A stretch of 64,000 bases of DNA from a virus. Within the stretch, counting starts at the first letter, position 1; each line of letters starts with the position of its first letter. The notes below the pieces were generated by a model. It did no database searches and was not told where the DNA came from. It saw only the letters and a list, made by a program, of their open reading frames with translations. The position numbers and the translations under genes are program-made. Positions 8,528-16,686 of the stretch are shown here, piece after piece. The stretch is from the IMG/VR virus record IMGVR_UViG_3300043313_001192, positions 1 through 64,000 of that record. One strand, given 5' to 3'.

Positions 8528-8809
8528 ATGACGAAGATCGACAAGCGCGAGGAGCTGCTCGCCGCAGCAGCGGCGGGCCTCGGCCTGGTGGCCCAGGGAC
8601 TGGTCGTGGTCAGCGACGCCACCCAGCACGCCGCGGTGGCGCTGGCGAAGGTGGCCAGGTCGCTGGAGGAGCAGCAGAAGGAAGCCCCCGAACCATCCGA
8701 CGGGCCGGGAACGGCATCGCCCGGCTCGTCGGATGTCACCGACCCCAGCGACCCCAACGGGTTCCCCCCGCAGGAGCGCGGTCCGTGGGGCCAGCCACCG
8801 ACGATGTGA
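8528..8809 (+). CDS. Hypothetical protein, helical N-half and Pro-rich tail
   Basis: 93 aa. Residues 8-55 are alanine-, leucine- and charge-rich and likely helical; residues 58-93 are Pro/Ser/Asp-rich and likely disordered. No family recognised. Last gene before a new promoter at about 8844. Confidence 0.6.
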   Translation: MTKIDKREELLAAAAAGLGLVAQGLVVVSDATQHAAVALAKVARSLEEQQKEAPEPSDGPGTASPGSSDVTDPSDPNGFPPQERGPWGQPPTM

Positions 8810-8843
8810 TCTAGACCGGTTGTGACCTGACGAAGTGGTGTGC

Positions 8844-8866
8844 TAACGTTTACGTCGTAGGTAAAC
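8844..8866 (+). promoter_or_regulatory. Promoter with start-site palindrome GTTTAC-N7-GTAAAC
   Basis: The -10-like TAACGT (8844-8849, preceded by GTGTGC) runs into GTTTAC (8848-8853) and GTAAAC (8861-8866). A leader with AACGACG and a GACGAGG site precedes ATG 8891. Same arrangement as the promoters at 25-48 kb but without the 15-nt upstream motif. Confidence 0.5.
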
Positions 8867-8890
8867 AACGACGCAGAGACGAGGCAGCAC

Positions 8891-9688
8891 ATGTACTTCC
8901 AGGGCATCGACGAGCCGGACACCGAGCCGCGCCGCAACAAGTACAGCGAGAAGAAGAGCAAGTTCACCGAGGAGGTCGCCGAGACCGTCGCCGACGGCGA
9001 CCTGTACCTCTCGATGCGGGCTCGCTCGCACGAGCGGTTCTACGTGCCGGTCGAGGCCGGTGAGCACGGCCTGGAGGAGTCCGGGCTGCTGTGCGTGACG
9101 CACAAGTTCGAGAAGCCGTTCCCCGACCTCAAGGGCCGCTGGAAGGCGTACGACGGCGGCGGCAACCTGGTGATCAAGCTCAACAAGACCCTCGACGGCA
9201 ACGTCGGCTACGAGGCGATGCGCTCGATCGAGCAGGCGCTGTACGCCACACCGCTGGGCCGCGCTGTCGGCCGCGACACCCTGCGCGGGATGGCCGAGTC
9301 GCTGTGCACCACCTTCGGCATCAACCTCGACCGCGACGAGGAGCGCTCCACGTTCACCGTGGACCCGGACGCCGAGAAGCGGGCCAAGAACGCGCTGCGC
9401 GACCTGCTCACCTACGCACCCGAGGGCGGCTACGACGCCCGCCTCGGTGAGATCGGCGCCGACGCCGACGGGGTCGGCTTCGCCGCCGACGCGGGCGAGT
9501 ACACCGAGCTGATCAACGGCCACACCGACGGGTTCGGCAACGGCGACGCCGGTCAGGGCAACCCGCTGCCGTTCCTGTGCCAGCCCGTCTTCTACGCGGT
9601 GCTCGGCTACAAGGGCAACGGCCGGTCCTTCCAGGCCCGGATCAACGCGCTGATGGAGGCTGTCGGCCTCGACGAGCACGACCTGTGA
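8891..9688 (+). CDS. Hypothetical protein, 265 aa
   Basis: Not recognised. Soluble and acidic; a lysine-rich N-terminus (RRNKYSEKKSKF) is followed by a mixed alpha/beta body and an acidic glycine-rich C-terminal part (GFGNGDAGQGN). It starts a transcription unit with its own promoter, so it is probably abundant or early expressed. AACGACAACAACGACAACAACGAC directly follows the stop as a small tandem run. Confidence 0.65.
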   Translation: MYFQGIDEPDTEPRRNKYSEKKSKFTEEVAETVADGDLYLSMRARSHERFYVPVEAGEHGLEESGLLCVTHKFEKPFPDLKGRWKAYDGGGNLVIKLNKTLDGNVGYEAMRSIEQALYATPLGRAVGRDTLRGMAESLCTTFGINLDRDEERSTFTVDPDAEKRAKNALRDLLTYAPEGGYDARLGEIGADADGVGFAADAGEYTELINGHTDGFGNGDAGQGNPLPFLCQPVFYAVLGYKGNGRSFQARINALMEAVGLDEHDL

Positions 9689-9731
9689 CGAGCAACGACA
9701 ACAACGACAACAACGACTAGGAGACACAGCG

Positions 9732-9932
9732 ATGGCAAAGGACTGGAAGTTCCCGCAGGACTCCAAGACCGACAAGAGCGGCTACATGGAGCATCAAGGC
9801 CGCGCGCCCGAGCGCGGCGAGTTCAACGACCAGCAGCTGGCCGACAACCTCGGCATCGGCGTGCAGAACGCACACCAGCGGATCGAGGACGTGACCGAGC
9901 ACCGGACCAGCGACCTGGGAGACGACGACTGA
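9732..9932 (+). CDS. Small hydrophilic hypothetical protein
   Basis: 66 aa, highly charged. The segment FNDQQLADNLGIGVQNAHQRIED looks helix-turn-helix-like but is too short to assign. GGAGACACAGCG precedes the ATG. Overlaps the next start by 1 nt (TGATG). Confidence 0.55.
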   Translation: MAKDWKFPQDSKTDKSGYMEHQGRAPERGEFNDQQLADNLGIGVQNAHQRIEDVTEHRTSDLGDDD

Positions 9933-10447
9933 TGAGCGGGCTGCAGGTGCTGCAGGAGTCACTGCCGAGGTGGGTCCAGGTGCAGCGGCACACGGGTGAT
10001 CCCGTGGTCACCCAGCACGAGGCCGACGGGATCCAGGTCGTCGAGGTGATGGGGTTCCCCGAGTCCCCGACCGACGCCGAGCCGGGCACCTTCACCGACA
10101 CCTCGCCGGACCGGGTGCGCGCCGACGTGCACTTCGTGGAGATCGCGCCGACCGCGGACTTCCCGGACCGCGAGGAGCTGATCACCGCGGTGCGCGGTGC
10201 GCTCGGGGAGGGCGAGTTCGTCGCCATGACCGCCGAGGACCTGTCCAAGGGTCCCTCCTACATCGCGCTGGGTGGCTGGCTGGGCTCCCAGGATCTGGCA
10301 CTGATGCTGATCGGTGCCGTCGAACTGGCCGGGATCGCTCCGGCGATCACCCCGGCGGCGCTGGGTATGACCGGGGCGAGCGCGGACATGCTGGCCGGGA
10401 ACGGTCTGGTCATGATCGGCCCCTCGAAGGTCTGGGGCGAGTCGTGA
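9932..10447 (+). CDS. Hypothetical protein, 171 aa
   Basis: Not recognised. Beta-rich N-half and a hydrophobic Ala/Gly-rich stretch about residues 115-160 (ALMLIGAVELAGIAPAITPAALGMTG) that could be a buried helical pair or membrane segment. Start and stop both overlap neighbours by 1-4 nt, so it is part of the operon. Confidence 0.55.
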   Translation: MSGLQVLQESLPRWVQVQRHTGDPVVTQHEADGIQVVEVMGFPESPTDAEPGTFTDTSPDRVRADVHFVEIAPTADFPDREELITAVRGALGEGEFVAMTAEDLSKGPSYIALGGWLGSQDLALMLIGAVELAGIAPAITPAALGMTGASADMLAGNGLVMIGPSKVWGES

Positions 10448-10773
10448 CCGGCCTGAGCGAGGTGCTGGGCGAGATCACCCGGCTCGGCCATGAAATCGAC
10501 GAGCTGAAGATCGAGCGCTCGCACCTGACCGGCCAACTGGAACGACTGGCTGGCACCTGGGACAAGCGCTACCCGCAGCCGATGATGACGCCCAGCCACC
10601 AGCACCGGCTGGTCTGCAGCCGGTGCTACTTCCGCTACATGGACACCACCGAGACTCATGTCCGCTTCGGCACCGACTGCACCTACTGCGGCCGGGACGC
10701 CGGGATGGGCGTGGAGATCCAGCGCACCTGGTTCGAGCGGCAGCTGCAGGACGACGAGGTGACGACGTCATGA
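10444..10773 (+). CDS. Coiled-coil plus zinc-ribbon protein
   Basis: 109 aa from GTG. Residues 5-38 are a heptad-like coiled coil (ITRLGHEIDELKIERSHL). CSRCYF and CTYCGRD, about 24 residues apart, form a four-cysteine zinc ribbon. Overlaps both neighbours by 4 nt; it sits directly before the TopoVI-A-like gene and could be an accessory factor (inference). Confidence 0.6.
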   Translation: MTGLSEVLGEITRLGHEIDELKIERSHLTGQLERLAGTWDKRYPQPMMTPSHQHRLVCSRCYFRYMDTTETHVRFGTDCTYCGRDAGMGVEIQRTWFERQLQDDEVTTS

Positions 10774-11588
10774 AGATCCACTGGCCCGACATCGTGCGTA
10801 TCGCCGAGGTGCTGGTGCGCGCTGAGACCGACTCGCTCGACGTGCCGCCGACCCTGCGACGTGTGCACTACCTGCTGGTCTCCAGCGTCGCCGCGACTGC
10901 GGCGGGCTACCGCAACACCCAGGGCTGCTACAAGGGGCTCTCGGACAAGCTGGCCCGCGCCCGTGAGACCGGCGGATTCCCTCGGCTGACCGACCTGACC
11001 CGTCGGGTGCAGTACCCGCTCACTTTCACCGACGAGCAGGACGCCCGCGACTGGCTGGCCGAGCAGTTCATGCTGGACCGGCGGTCGCTGTTCACCCGAC
11101 GCACGGTGATCGCGGTGGAGAAGGCCGGACTTGTCCCGCTGATCCGTTCCCGGTTCGGCTGGATGGACGTGACCGCGCTGTCCGGCTACTCCTCGCTGAC
11201 CCACGCCCAGTCGCTGGTGCGCTACGACGTCATCGTCTACGCCGGTGACTACGACCCCTCAGGGCTGGACATCAGCCGGGACATCGGCGCCCGCACCGGT
11301 GCCGAGGTGGTCCGGGTGGCGCTGTCGCGTGACCAGGTCGACGAGTACGCGCTGGTCCCGATGCCCGCCAAGGGCACCGACTCCCGGCTGGCCTCGATGA
11401 TCGCCAGCGAGGGCTCGGCGATGCAGGTCGAGCTGGACGCGATGGACCCGGCGGTGCTGCTGGACCTGATCGCCGAGGGCGTGGCCGAGGCCACCGATCT
11501 GGAGATCCAGGAGAACGGGTGGCCGGTCACCGACGACCTGGACGCCGAAGAAGAGGCGATCCGTGAGCGACTGCGTGAAGGAGTCTGA
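10770..11588 (+). CDS. TopoVI-A/Spo11-like Toprim protein
   Basis: 272 aa. TLRRVHY places a tyrosine (Y34) as in the R-x-x-x-Y motif of Spo11/TopoVI-A, where it makes the DNA link. VIAVEKAGL carries the Toprim glutamate (E117), and YAGDYDPSGL carries the DxD pair (D160, D162). Small phage homologues of TopoVI-A are known. Whether this one cuts DNA is untested; many phages carry related Toprim proteins of unknown role. ATG overlaps the previous stop (ATGA). Confidence 0.75.
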   Translation: MKIHWPDIVRIAEVLVRAETDSLDVPPTLRRVHYLLVSSVAATAAGYRNTQGCYKGLSDKLARARETGGFPRLTDLTRRVQYPLTFTDEQDARDWLAEQFMLDRRSLFTRRTVIAVEKAGLVPLIRSRFGWMDVTALSGYSSLTHAQSLVRYDVIVYAGDYDPSGLDISRDIGARTGAEVVRVALSRDQVDEYALVPMPAKGTDSRLASMIASEGSAMQVELDAMDPAVLLDLIAEGVAEATDLEIQENGWPVTDDLDAEEEAIRERLREGV

Positions 11589-11589
11589 G

Positions 11590-11799
11590 ATGGACCGTCT
11601 TGAGGAGGGCCAGGCAGTCCGAGCGATGCTGCTCGGCTCCCTCCTCGGGGCGGTCATCAGGAATGACGTCCCGGTGCTGATCCGCAGCAGTGAGGAGTGG
11701 GTCGACGAGAACGAGATCATCCAGGCGTTCTCGGTGGTCACCGAGTCGGGGCTCAAGTACCGGATCAGTGTCGAGTTCGAGGGAGAGGAGCCCAGATGA
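11590..11799 (+). CDS. Small hypothetical protein
   Basis: 69 aa. Compact alpha/beta sequence, no motif recognised. ATG is 1 nt after the previous stop; an upstream GTG at 11563 would overlap more. Stop overlaps the next ATG. Confidence 0.55.
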   Translation: MDRLEEGQAVRAMLLGSLLGAVIRNDVPVLIRSSEEWVDENEIIQAFSVVTESGLKYRISVEFEGEEPR

Positions 11800-12278
11800 G
11801 CTACCAGGAGGGCGTCACCGTGCTGGCGATGCGCGAAGGTGACAGCGAGAAGCTGTTCGTCTTCGGCGAGGGTGTCTTCGTCGGGGATCGGCTGATGCCG
11901 GGCACGCCCGAGGAGGGGGTGCCGCCGGACGACTACGAGGCGATCTCCGCGGTGCTGGAGGAGGACGACCTGGTCCCGGTCGAGGAGCACCGGTTCGTGG
12001 TCTGGTACGACGAGTGGCTCCGTGACGGGCGCCCGGTCAAGAAGACCCGCGAGCAGGTGATCGCCGACATGGAGGCCCAGCGTGCTCGCCCGATGGCCGA
12101 GCGGGTCCGCGAGCTGTACCTGGAGACCCGGCTGAACCCGTGCATCTACCTGGACTCCGGCGACATCGTCTACGGCTACCAGTGCTGGTGGGCTCCGGTC
12201 TCCCGGACCGACGAGCGGTTCCCCACCGCCGAGCGGATCATGGTGCCCGTGCCCGAAGGCAACGGACGGTGGCGCTGA
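11796..12278 (+). CDS. Hypothetical protein, 160 aa
   Basis: An N-terminal beta-rich part resembles phage proteins that begin with VTVLAMREGDSEKLFVFGEGVFVG. A charged helix (KKTREQVIADMEAQRARPMAERVREL) occupies about residues 75-105. Near the end, IYLDSGDIVYGYQCWW is conserved-looking. Function unknown; coupled to both neighbours. Confidence 0.6.
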   Translation: MSYQEGVTVLAMREGDSEKLFVFGEGVFVGDRLMPGTPEEGVPPDDYEAISAVLEEDDLVPVEEHRFVVWYDEWLRDGRPVKKTREQVIADMEAQRARPMAERVRELYLETRLNPCIYLDSGDIVYGYQCWWAPVSRTDERFPTAERIMVPVPEGNGRWR

Positions 12279-12463
12279 TGGACGAGATCGAGTTCAAGCC
12301 GGAGCGGGTCGCGCTGCACCGGTGCCGGTGCCTGGTCCTGCCGATCGACCGGTGCCCCGCGCTGGTCCCGATGGACCAGCCGGTCTGTGACGACTGCGAG
12401 GTGGCTCACTTCGGTGAACACCGGGAGAGGGACGCCGTCATGGTGCCGCTGGGACAGCCATGA
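12278..12463 (+). CDS. Small cysteine-rich protein
   Basis: 61 aa. CRC, a lone Cys and CDDC could bind one zinc. Not recognised. Coupled by TGATG at the start and ATGA at the end. Confidence 0.5.
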   Translation: MDEIEFKPERVALHRCRCLVLPIDRCPALVPMDQPVCDDCEVAHFGEHRERDAVMVPLGQP

Positions 12464-12726
12464 CCGAGGAGATCCGCAGGGACGCGATGGACTGGGTCAA
12501 CTCGGTGATCGCCTCCGACGAGGCCGAGGCGTGGGAGAACGCCGAGCAGTTCGTGACGCTGACCACCAACGACGAGACCAAGGGCATCTTCATCAACGGC
12601 ATCTTCGACGACGCGGTCGAGGCACTGGCCTGGGCCGACGCGCACCAGCAAGACCTGAACAAGGGGATGGCCCCCGACGAGGACCCGTTCGTGGTCACCG
12701 TGCACCCGGTCGTCCCGATCACCTGA
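12460..12726 (+). CDS. Small acidic hypothetical protein
   Basis: 88 aa, acidic and probably alpha/beta. No motif recognised. A CCAACGACGAAAG leader separates it from the next gene. Confidence 0.5.
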   Translation: MTEEIRRDAMDWVNSVIASDEAEAWENAEQFVTLTTNDETKGIFINGIFDDAVEALAWADAHQQDLNKGMAPDEDPFVVTVHPVVPIT

Positions 12727-12755
12727 ACACCCAACGACGAAAGCAGAGCATCACC

Positions 12756-13055
12756 ATGAACATGCCGTCCACGCCCGAGCTGGAGAAGCAGAGCGAGATC
12801 GTGCGCTCCGGCAAGGCCGAGCTGATCCAGGAGTTCTACGACTGGCTGCACCAGGAGAAGGGCTGGGTGCTGGCCCGCTGGGTGCCCACCGAGGAGCGTC
12901 ACTCCGGTGACGGGATCTACGGCGAGCAGCCGGTGCCGGTCTACGTCCAGCCCGAGCAGCTGATGGCCGACTTCTTCGGCATCGACCGGGACAAGATCGA
13001 GACCGAGCGCCGAGCGCTGCTAGAGGCCGTGCGGGAGGCGAACACCAGTGGCTGA
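12756..13055 (+). CDS. Helical hypothetical protein
   Basis: 99 aa. The segment VYVQPEQLMADFFGIDRDKIETERRALLEAVR near the C-terminus is a pattern I associate with small actinophage proteins of unknown role. Its own AACGACGAAAGCAGAG leader suggests a translation re-start. Confidence 0.6.
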   Translation: MNMPSTPELEKQSEIVRSGKAELIQEFYDWLHQEKGWVLARWVPTEERHSGDGIYGEQPVPVYVQPEQLMADFFGIDRDKIETERRALLEAVREANTSG

Positions 13056-13497
13056 GGTGGAGATGGACCCGAAGGTCTACCGGGTGGTCTCGCGGAAGAT
13101 CTGCTGGCCGAACCCGGACGCCACCTGCCTGCACGGCGGCTGCGGCTACTGCGAGGACGGCCGCTGGAAGACGCTGGCCCAGATCATGCGCTACGCCCGT
13201 GGTGCCGGTGTGCTGCCGCACCGGGGCCGCGGTGAGCAGGACGCAGTCGAGGCGTTCACCTACGGGCTGCGCAACGGCTTCTTCGGACGGGTGTCGCTGC
13301 GCACCTCGAAGCAGGCGCTGAGCAAGTGGACGGTGATCCTGCCCGCGCTGGCGCTGAAGAAGATGGCCGAGGGGATGCCGTACCGGCACGAGTCCAACAA
13401 GGCAGAGATCGCGGCCTGGATGCTGCAGTACCGACGCGACATCTTGGAGGAGTCCTACCGGAAGTCGGCCCGGACGATCCTGGTGGAGGTGGACTGA
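13048..13497 (+). CDS. Hypothetical protein with Cys cluster
   Basis: 149 aa from GTG. CLHGGCGYC near residues 26-34 is a possible metal knuckle. The remaining two thirds are helical and basic. Not recognised. Overlaps the preceding gene by 8 nt and the next by 1 nt. Confidence 0.55.
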   Translation: MAEVEMDPKVYRVVSRKICWPNPDATCLHGGCGYCEDGRWKTLAQIMRYARGAGVLPHRGRGEQDAVEAFTYGLRNGFFGRVSLRTSKQALSKWTVILPALALKKMAEGMPYRHESNKAEIAAWMLQYRRDILEESYRKSARTILVEVD

Positions 13498-13724
13498 TGG
13501 GCGTGGCAGTGACGTCGGTCGAGGGGTACCTGTTGATCGAGTGCAAGTTCGACTACGACGAGGACTGGAGGCTGTACCAGAAGCTTCCCGAGACCATGTC
13601 GATCGAGCAGGCTCGGCCCGTGGTCGAAGAGCTTGAGAAGACGGTTGCTCAGTCCCCGGACTTCGAGGAGATGGAGTTTCGGCTCACCTACGTGCGGGTC
13701 GAGACCACGAAGGAGGTGCTGTGA
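13497..13724 (+). CDS. Small hypothetical protein
   Basis: 75 aa, alpha/beta, acidic; no family recognised. Linked to both neighbours by TGATG overlaps. Confidence 0.5.
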   Translation: MGVAVTSVEGYLLIECKFDYDEDWRLYQKLPETMSIEQARPVVEELEKTVAQSPDFEEMEFRLTYVRVETTKEVL

Positions 13725-13981
13725 TGCCCAAGCGACACCACCCCTACGAGACCATCTGCCCGGACTGCAACCAGACGGTCCAGGTGGATGACCAGGGGCT
13801 GTTCGCGCAGCACCGGGTCAAGGCCCTCACGACCGACAAGTGGGGTGGCCCGGTGAGCTACCAGTCGATCGGACCGGACAACCCGTGGTGTGCTGGCTCA
13901 CGGACGGCTGACCTGAACCCGCCGAAGGGATCGGTGCACGGGATGCAGGGCGGGCTGCCGACGCTGGGGAAGAGGCGCTGA
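13724..13981 (+). CDS. Small zinc-ribbon-like protein
   Basis: 85 aa. CPDC near residue 13 and a later single Cys with His residues (HRVKAL, PWCAG) could form a metal site. Looks like a short nucleic-acid-associated phage zinc protein. ATG 13724 overlaps the previous TGA. Confidence 0.5.
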   Translation: MPKRHHPYETICPDCNQTVQVDDQGLFAQHRVKALTTDKWGGPVSYQSIGPDNPWCAGSRTADLNPPKGSVHGMQGGLPTLGKRR

Positions 13982-14217
13982 TGGATGCGGAGACCCGAGA
14001 GATGCACCTGACCGCAGGCGAGCACTACGGCCGCAAGGCGACCTGCGGACTCAAGGTCGACTACAAGTCCGAGGAGTCGGCCAACAAGGCGGTGGCGGCG
14101 ATGGGTGCCAAGGGCTCCAAGGTGATGGAGGCGTACCCGTGTTTCTGGTGCGACGGCTGGCACATCGGGCGGGCGATGACCGATGCCGAAGTGTCGAGGT
14201 TCAGCAATGGTCGGTGA
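13981..14217 (+). CDS. Small zinc-ribbon protein (PCFWCDGWHIGR)
   Basis: 78 aa. The C-terminal block AYPCFWCDGWHIGR, with an earlier Cys (KATCGLKV), matches a recurrent actinophage small protein with a CxxC-x3-H pattern. Probably binds zinc; role unknown. Confidence 0.6.
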   Translation: MDAETREMHLTAGEHYGRKATCGLKVDYKSEESANKAVAAMGAKGSKVMEAYPCFWCDGWHIGRAMTDAEVSRFSNGR

Positions 14218-14545
14218 GGAGGCCGAGCGCAAGGCGCGCGAGGCCCACACCACCCAGTGCGAGGACGTCAACTGCCGCGCGCACGGGCCGTTCCTGCGCC
14301 GGATCAAGGTGCTGGAAGTGGCCCTGGATCGGGAGCGCCGGGCCAACCGGGTGCGGCTGGCCGGAGCCTGGAACGCGTTCCTGGAGCTGGCCCTGCAGGA
14401 CACCCTGGAGGACGGCACCCCGGTGCTGGCCTACGTGCTGCTGACCAACCCCGACCTGCGGCTGCGCCTCTCGGACGCGATGAACCCACGCACCACACCA
14501 ACGACGAAAGAGACGACTGATGAGCTACCCGACCAAGCCCGGTGA
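14207..14545 (+). CDS. Helical hypothetical protein
   Basis: 112 aa. C-x4-C-x2-H near the N-terminus (CEDVNCRAH), then long basic helices (RRIKVLEVALDRERRANRVRLAGAW). Overlaps both neighbours. Not recognised. Confidence 0.5.
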   Translation: MVGEEAERKAREAHTTQCEDVNCRAHGPFLRRIKVLEVALDRERRANRVRLAGAWNAFLELALQDTLEDGTPVLAYVLLTNPDLRLRLSDAMNPRTTPTTKETTDELPDQAR

Positions 14546-15056
14546 CACCTACACCGCACGGGTGATCGGCACCTACCCCGAGCTGCCCGAGTTCCCGTTC
14601 GACACCAAGGAGAACGACCCGCAGTTCTACTTCGAGAAGGACTTTGACTCCGAGGGCAACCAGACCATGCGGTTCGGTGGCCCGAAGGGTGAGGTGGTGG
14701 TCACCCTGCGCGACGGGGTGTTCACCCACACCCGTCCGGACGGCACCGTGCTGCGCCGCGCAGAGTGGAACGCCAAGAACAGCAGCTGGGACGTGAAGAC
14801 CCAAGCGTCCACGCTCGCCACCTACGACAGCTACATCCACCGCGACGGCGTGACCTGCATCCTGCTGGAGGACGGCACCTGGTTCATCCCGTACGACGCC
14901 GGTGGCGAGGGTGTCACCTGCGAGCGTGAGCACGGGCCGAGCCAGCGCGACGACCGAGCACTGGGCTGGGACCGAGCGCACACGATGCTGTGCCACGACG
15001 TCTACCCGAAGTGCCAGCACCGCAACCCCTGGATGAGAACCCGAGCAACGACATGA
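14520..15056 (+). CDS. Hypothetical protein, 178 aa
   Basis: Beta-rich. Aromatic/acidic N-half (PQFYFEKDFDSEGNQTMRFGG) and a C-terminal Cys pair (CHDVYPKC). No family recognised. Has AACGACGAAAGAGACG upstream although that lies inside the previous gene. Confidence 0.55.
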   Translation: MSYPTKPGDTYTARVIGTYPELPEFPFDTKENDPQFYFEKDFDSEGNQTMRFGGPKGEVVVTLRDGVFTHTRPDGTVLRRAEWNAKNSSWDVKTQASTLATYDSYIHRDGVTCILLEDGTWFIPYDAGGEGVTCEREHGPSQRDDRALGWDRAHTMLCHDVYPKCQHRNPWMRTRATT

Positions 15057-15568
15057 GTGAGGACTGGAGCGACATGAGCGACGACAACGAGAACGGAACG
15101 CCGAGCGAGCAGGGCGAGGAGCAGAAGCCTGAGCCGAGCCCCTACCTGACCCGGTCCACGATGCTGCCCGTCGAGGGCGTCATCTACTGCCTGACCCACA
15201 CCGTGGTGCACGAGGACACCGAGAACCCCTACGGCGAGGGACCGGAGAGCTGGTGCAAGAAGGAGGAGCACCGGTCGATCTACTACCGCGGCCACAAGGG
15301 CGACCTCGACGAGCGCGTGGAGACCGAGCCCAACGGTGCACCCCGACCGCGGATCGCCGCAGCGACCAGCAACAGCAGCAAGCTCACCAAGGCCGAGCGG
15401 GGGCTGGTGGTGCGGCTGACCCGGACGCTGCACACCACCCTGAAGCAGACTCGCGAGACGCTGAACCAGATCCTGGGCAAGGACTCCGCCGACGACCTGG
15501 GTGAGAGCGACACGCTGCTGGACCTGACCGGGTCGATCCTGGACAAGCTCGGGGACGACGATGAGTAG
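15053..15568 (+). CDS. Hypothetical protein, 171 aa
   Basis: Acidic disordered N-terminus, then a C/H-containing block (IYCLTHTVVHEDTENP, SWCKKEEH) and a helical C-terminus from about residue 120 with heptad-like leucines. Not recognised. Confidence 0.55.
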   Translation: MSEDWSDMSDDNENGTPSEQGEEQKPEPSPYLTRSTMLPVEGVIYCLTHTVVHEDTENPYGEGPESWCKKEEHRSIYYRGHKGDLDERVETEPNGAPRPRIAAATSNSSKLTKAERGLVVRLTRTLHTTLKQTRETLNQILGKDSADDLGESDTLLDLTGSILDKLGDDDE

Positions 15569-15935
15569 GCCGACGATCCCGATCGAGCCGGTCCGGGTCG
15601 GTGACCGCTACGAGCGCTCGGACGGCGCCAAGGTCACCATCACGGGCGTCGAGCTGCACCGGGCCGACTACTCGGTGCTCACCGAGGAGGGCACGATCTG
15701 GTCCTCGCACACCCCGCTGCCGGTGCCGGAGACCTGGACCAAGATCGCCTCCGGGCCGGTGCCGCCGGAGGAGAAGACGTGGTGCGTCACGCACCCGCTG
15801 CGTGAGGCCGAGCCAGGGCAGATCTTCTGCCCGGACTGCATCGACCAGGTCGCCGGGAGCTGGTCGAAGTACGCACCGGACGAGGCCGCGGACCTGGTCG
15901 AGCACCTGGTCGCGGAGCAGAAGGGGAAGTCGTGA
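15561..15935 (+). CDS. Hypothetical protein related to the next gene's N-half
   Basis: 124 aa. VRVGDRYERSDGAKVTITGVEL resembles the start of the following protein (VRKGDRFAAMGAVVEVRRAG), suggesting duplication of a small beta-barrel-like domain. A zinc-like CVTHPL plus CPDC sits in the C-half. Confidence 0.55.
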   Translation: MSRPTIPIEPVRVGDRYERSDGAKVTITGVELHRADYSVLTEEGTIWSSHTPLPVPETWTKIASGPVPPEEKTWCVTHPLREAEPGQIFCPDCIDQVAGSWSKYAPDEAADLVEHLVAEQKGKS

Positions 15936-16393
15936 GCGCGATCGTGAGGAAGGGCGACCGGTTCGCCGCGATGGGGGCCGTGGTGGAGGTACGCCGAGCC
16001 GGGACGACATGGGCCGACATCAAGGTGGTCCAGACACACGGCGCGTCCTGGACCAAGCGGCAGCCGTTGCCGTTCCCCTCGGACTGGCGACGGCTGCCCC
16101 CGCGTCAGGAGGTCGCGATCTGGGAGCCGGAGTGGACCATCCACCCTGGCGTGCACTGGCGCGAGATCATCGAGGAGTCCGGGAGGTCCCAGGCACAGGT
16201 GGCCAAGGAGATGGGCGTCTCGGAGAAGCACCTGTCCCAGATCCTGACCTGCACCGTGCTGCCCGGTGTGGACGCCACGATGAAGTTCGCTGGCGTGATG
16301 GACGTGTCGCCGCGGCTGCTGTGGCGGCTGGCGAGCGACCACAAGCTGGACCTGGCGCTGGGCAAGGTGGACTTGACGCACGATTACCTTTAA
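15932..16393 (+). CDS. XRE-family HTH regulator with N-terminal beta domain
   Basis: 153 aa. Residues about 75-140 form an XRE-type HTH: HWREIIEESGRSQAQVAKEMGVSEKHLSQILTC, with the recognition helix at EKHLSQIL. The N-half repeats the neighbour's beta domain. Its stop codon lies inside a palindrome (16384-16398), directly beside a second one, so it may bind there and control the next operon or itself (inference). Confidence 0.75.
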   Translation: MSAIVRKGDRFAAMGAVVEVRRAGTTWADIKVVQTHGASWTKRQPLPFPSDWRRLPPRQEVAIWEPEWTIHPGVHWREIIEESGRSQAQVAKEMGVSEKHLSQILTCTVLPGVDATMKFAGVMDVSPRLLWRLASDHKLDLALGKVDLTHDYL

Positions 16394-16414
16394 GGTAAAG
16401 GTATAACTATACCT
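16384..16414. promoter_or_regulatory. Two abutting palindromic operators
   Basis: TTACCTTTAAGGTAA (16384-16398) and AGGTATAACTATACCT (16399-16414) are perfect palindromes back to back. They sit just upstream of a TGTGGTAGACT promoter element (TAGACT 16430-16435). Strong operator candidate for the adjacent XRE protein. Confidence 0.7.
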
Positions 16415-16423
16415 GTCAGACGG

Positions 16424-16435
16424 GTGTGGTAGACT
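16424..16435 (+). promoter_or_regulatory. Promoter TGTGGTAGACT
   Basis: Extended -10 with the window's consensus TGTGGTANNCT, downstream of the paired palindromes. A leader of about 50 nt precedes ATG 16489. Confidence 0.55.
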
Positions 16436-16488
16436 GTGCTCGTACCGCTTGCGATGAAAGACAGACCGAAGCCACGAATGTAGGGACG

Positions 16489-16686
16489 ATGGACGACTCT
16501 GAGAAGCAGGTGCCGCAGCGAGAGACCTGCGTCTACTGCAAGGTCGCCATCTACCTGGGGATCGTGGTCAAGGACGAGTGGGCGCATGGCTCCGGGTCTC
16601 GCTGGTGCCAGACACCGAACGGGTACACCGCCACGCCGCTGCGCGAGGCGACACCCACCTACCACGGAAATGAGGACGTGCTGTGA
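16489..16686 (+). CDS. Small zinc-binding-like protein
   Basis: 65 aa. CVYC near residue 14, HG-x-GSRWC later: a C-x2-C...H...C pattern. Not recognised. First gene after the operator region; GTG of the next gene overlaps its stop. Confidence 0.55.
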   Translation: MDDSEKQVPQRETCVYCKVAIYLGIVVKDEWAHGSGSRWCQTPNGYTATPLREATPTYHGNEDVL

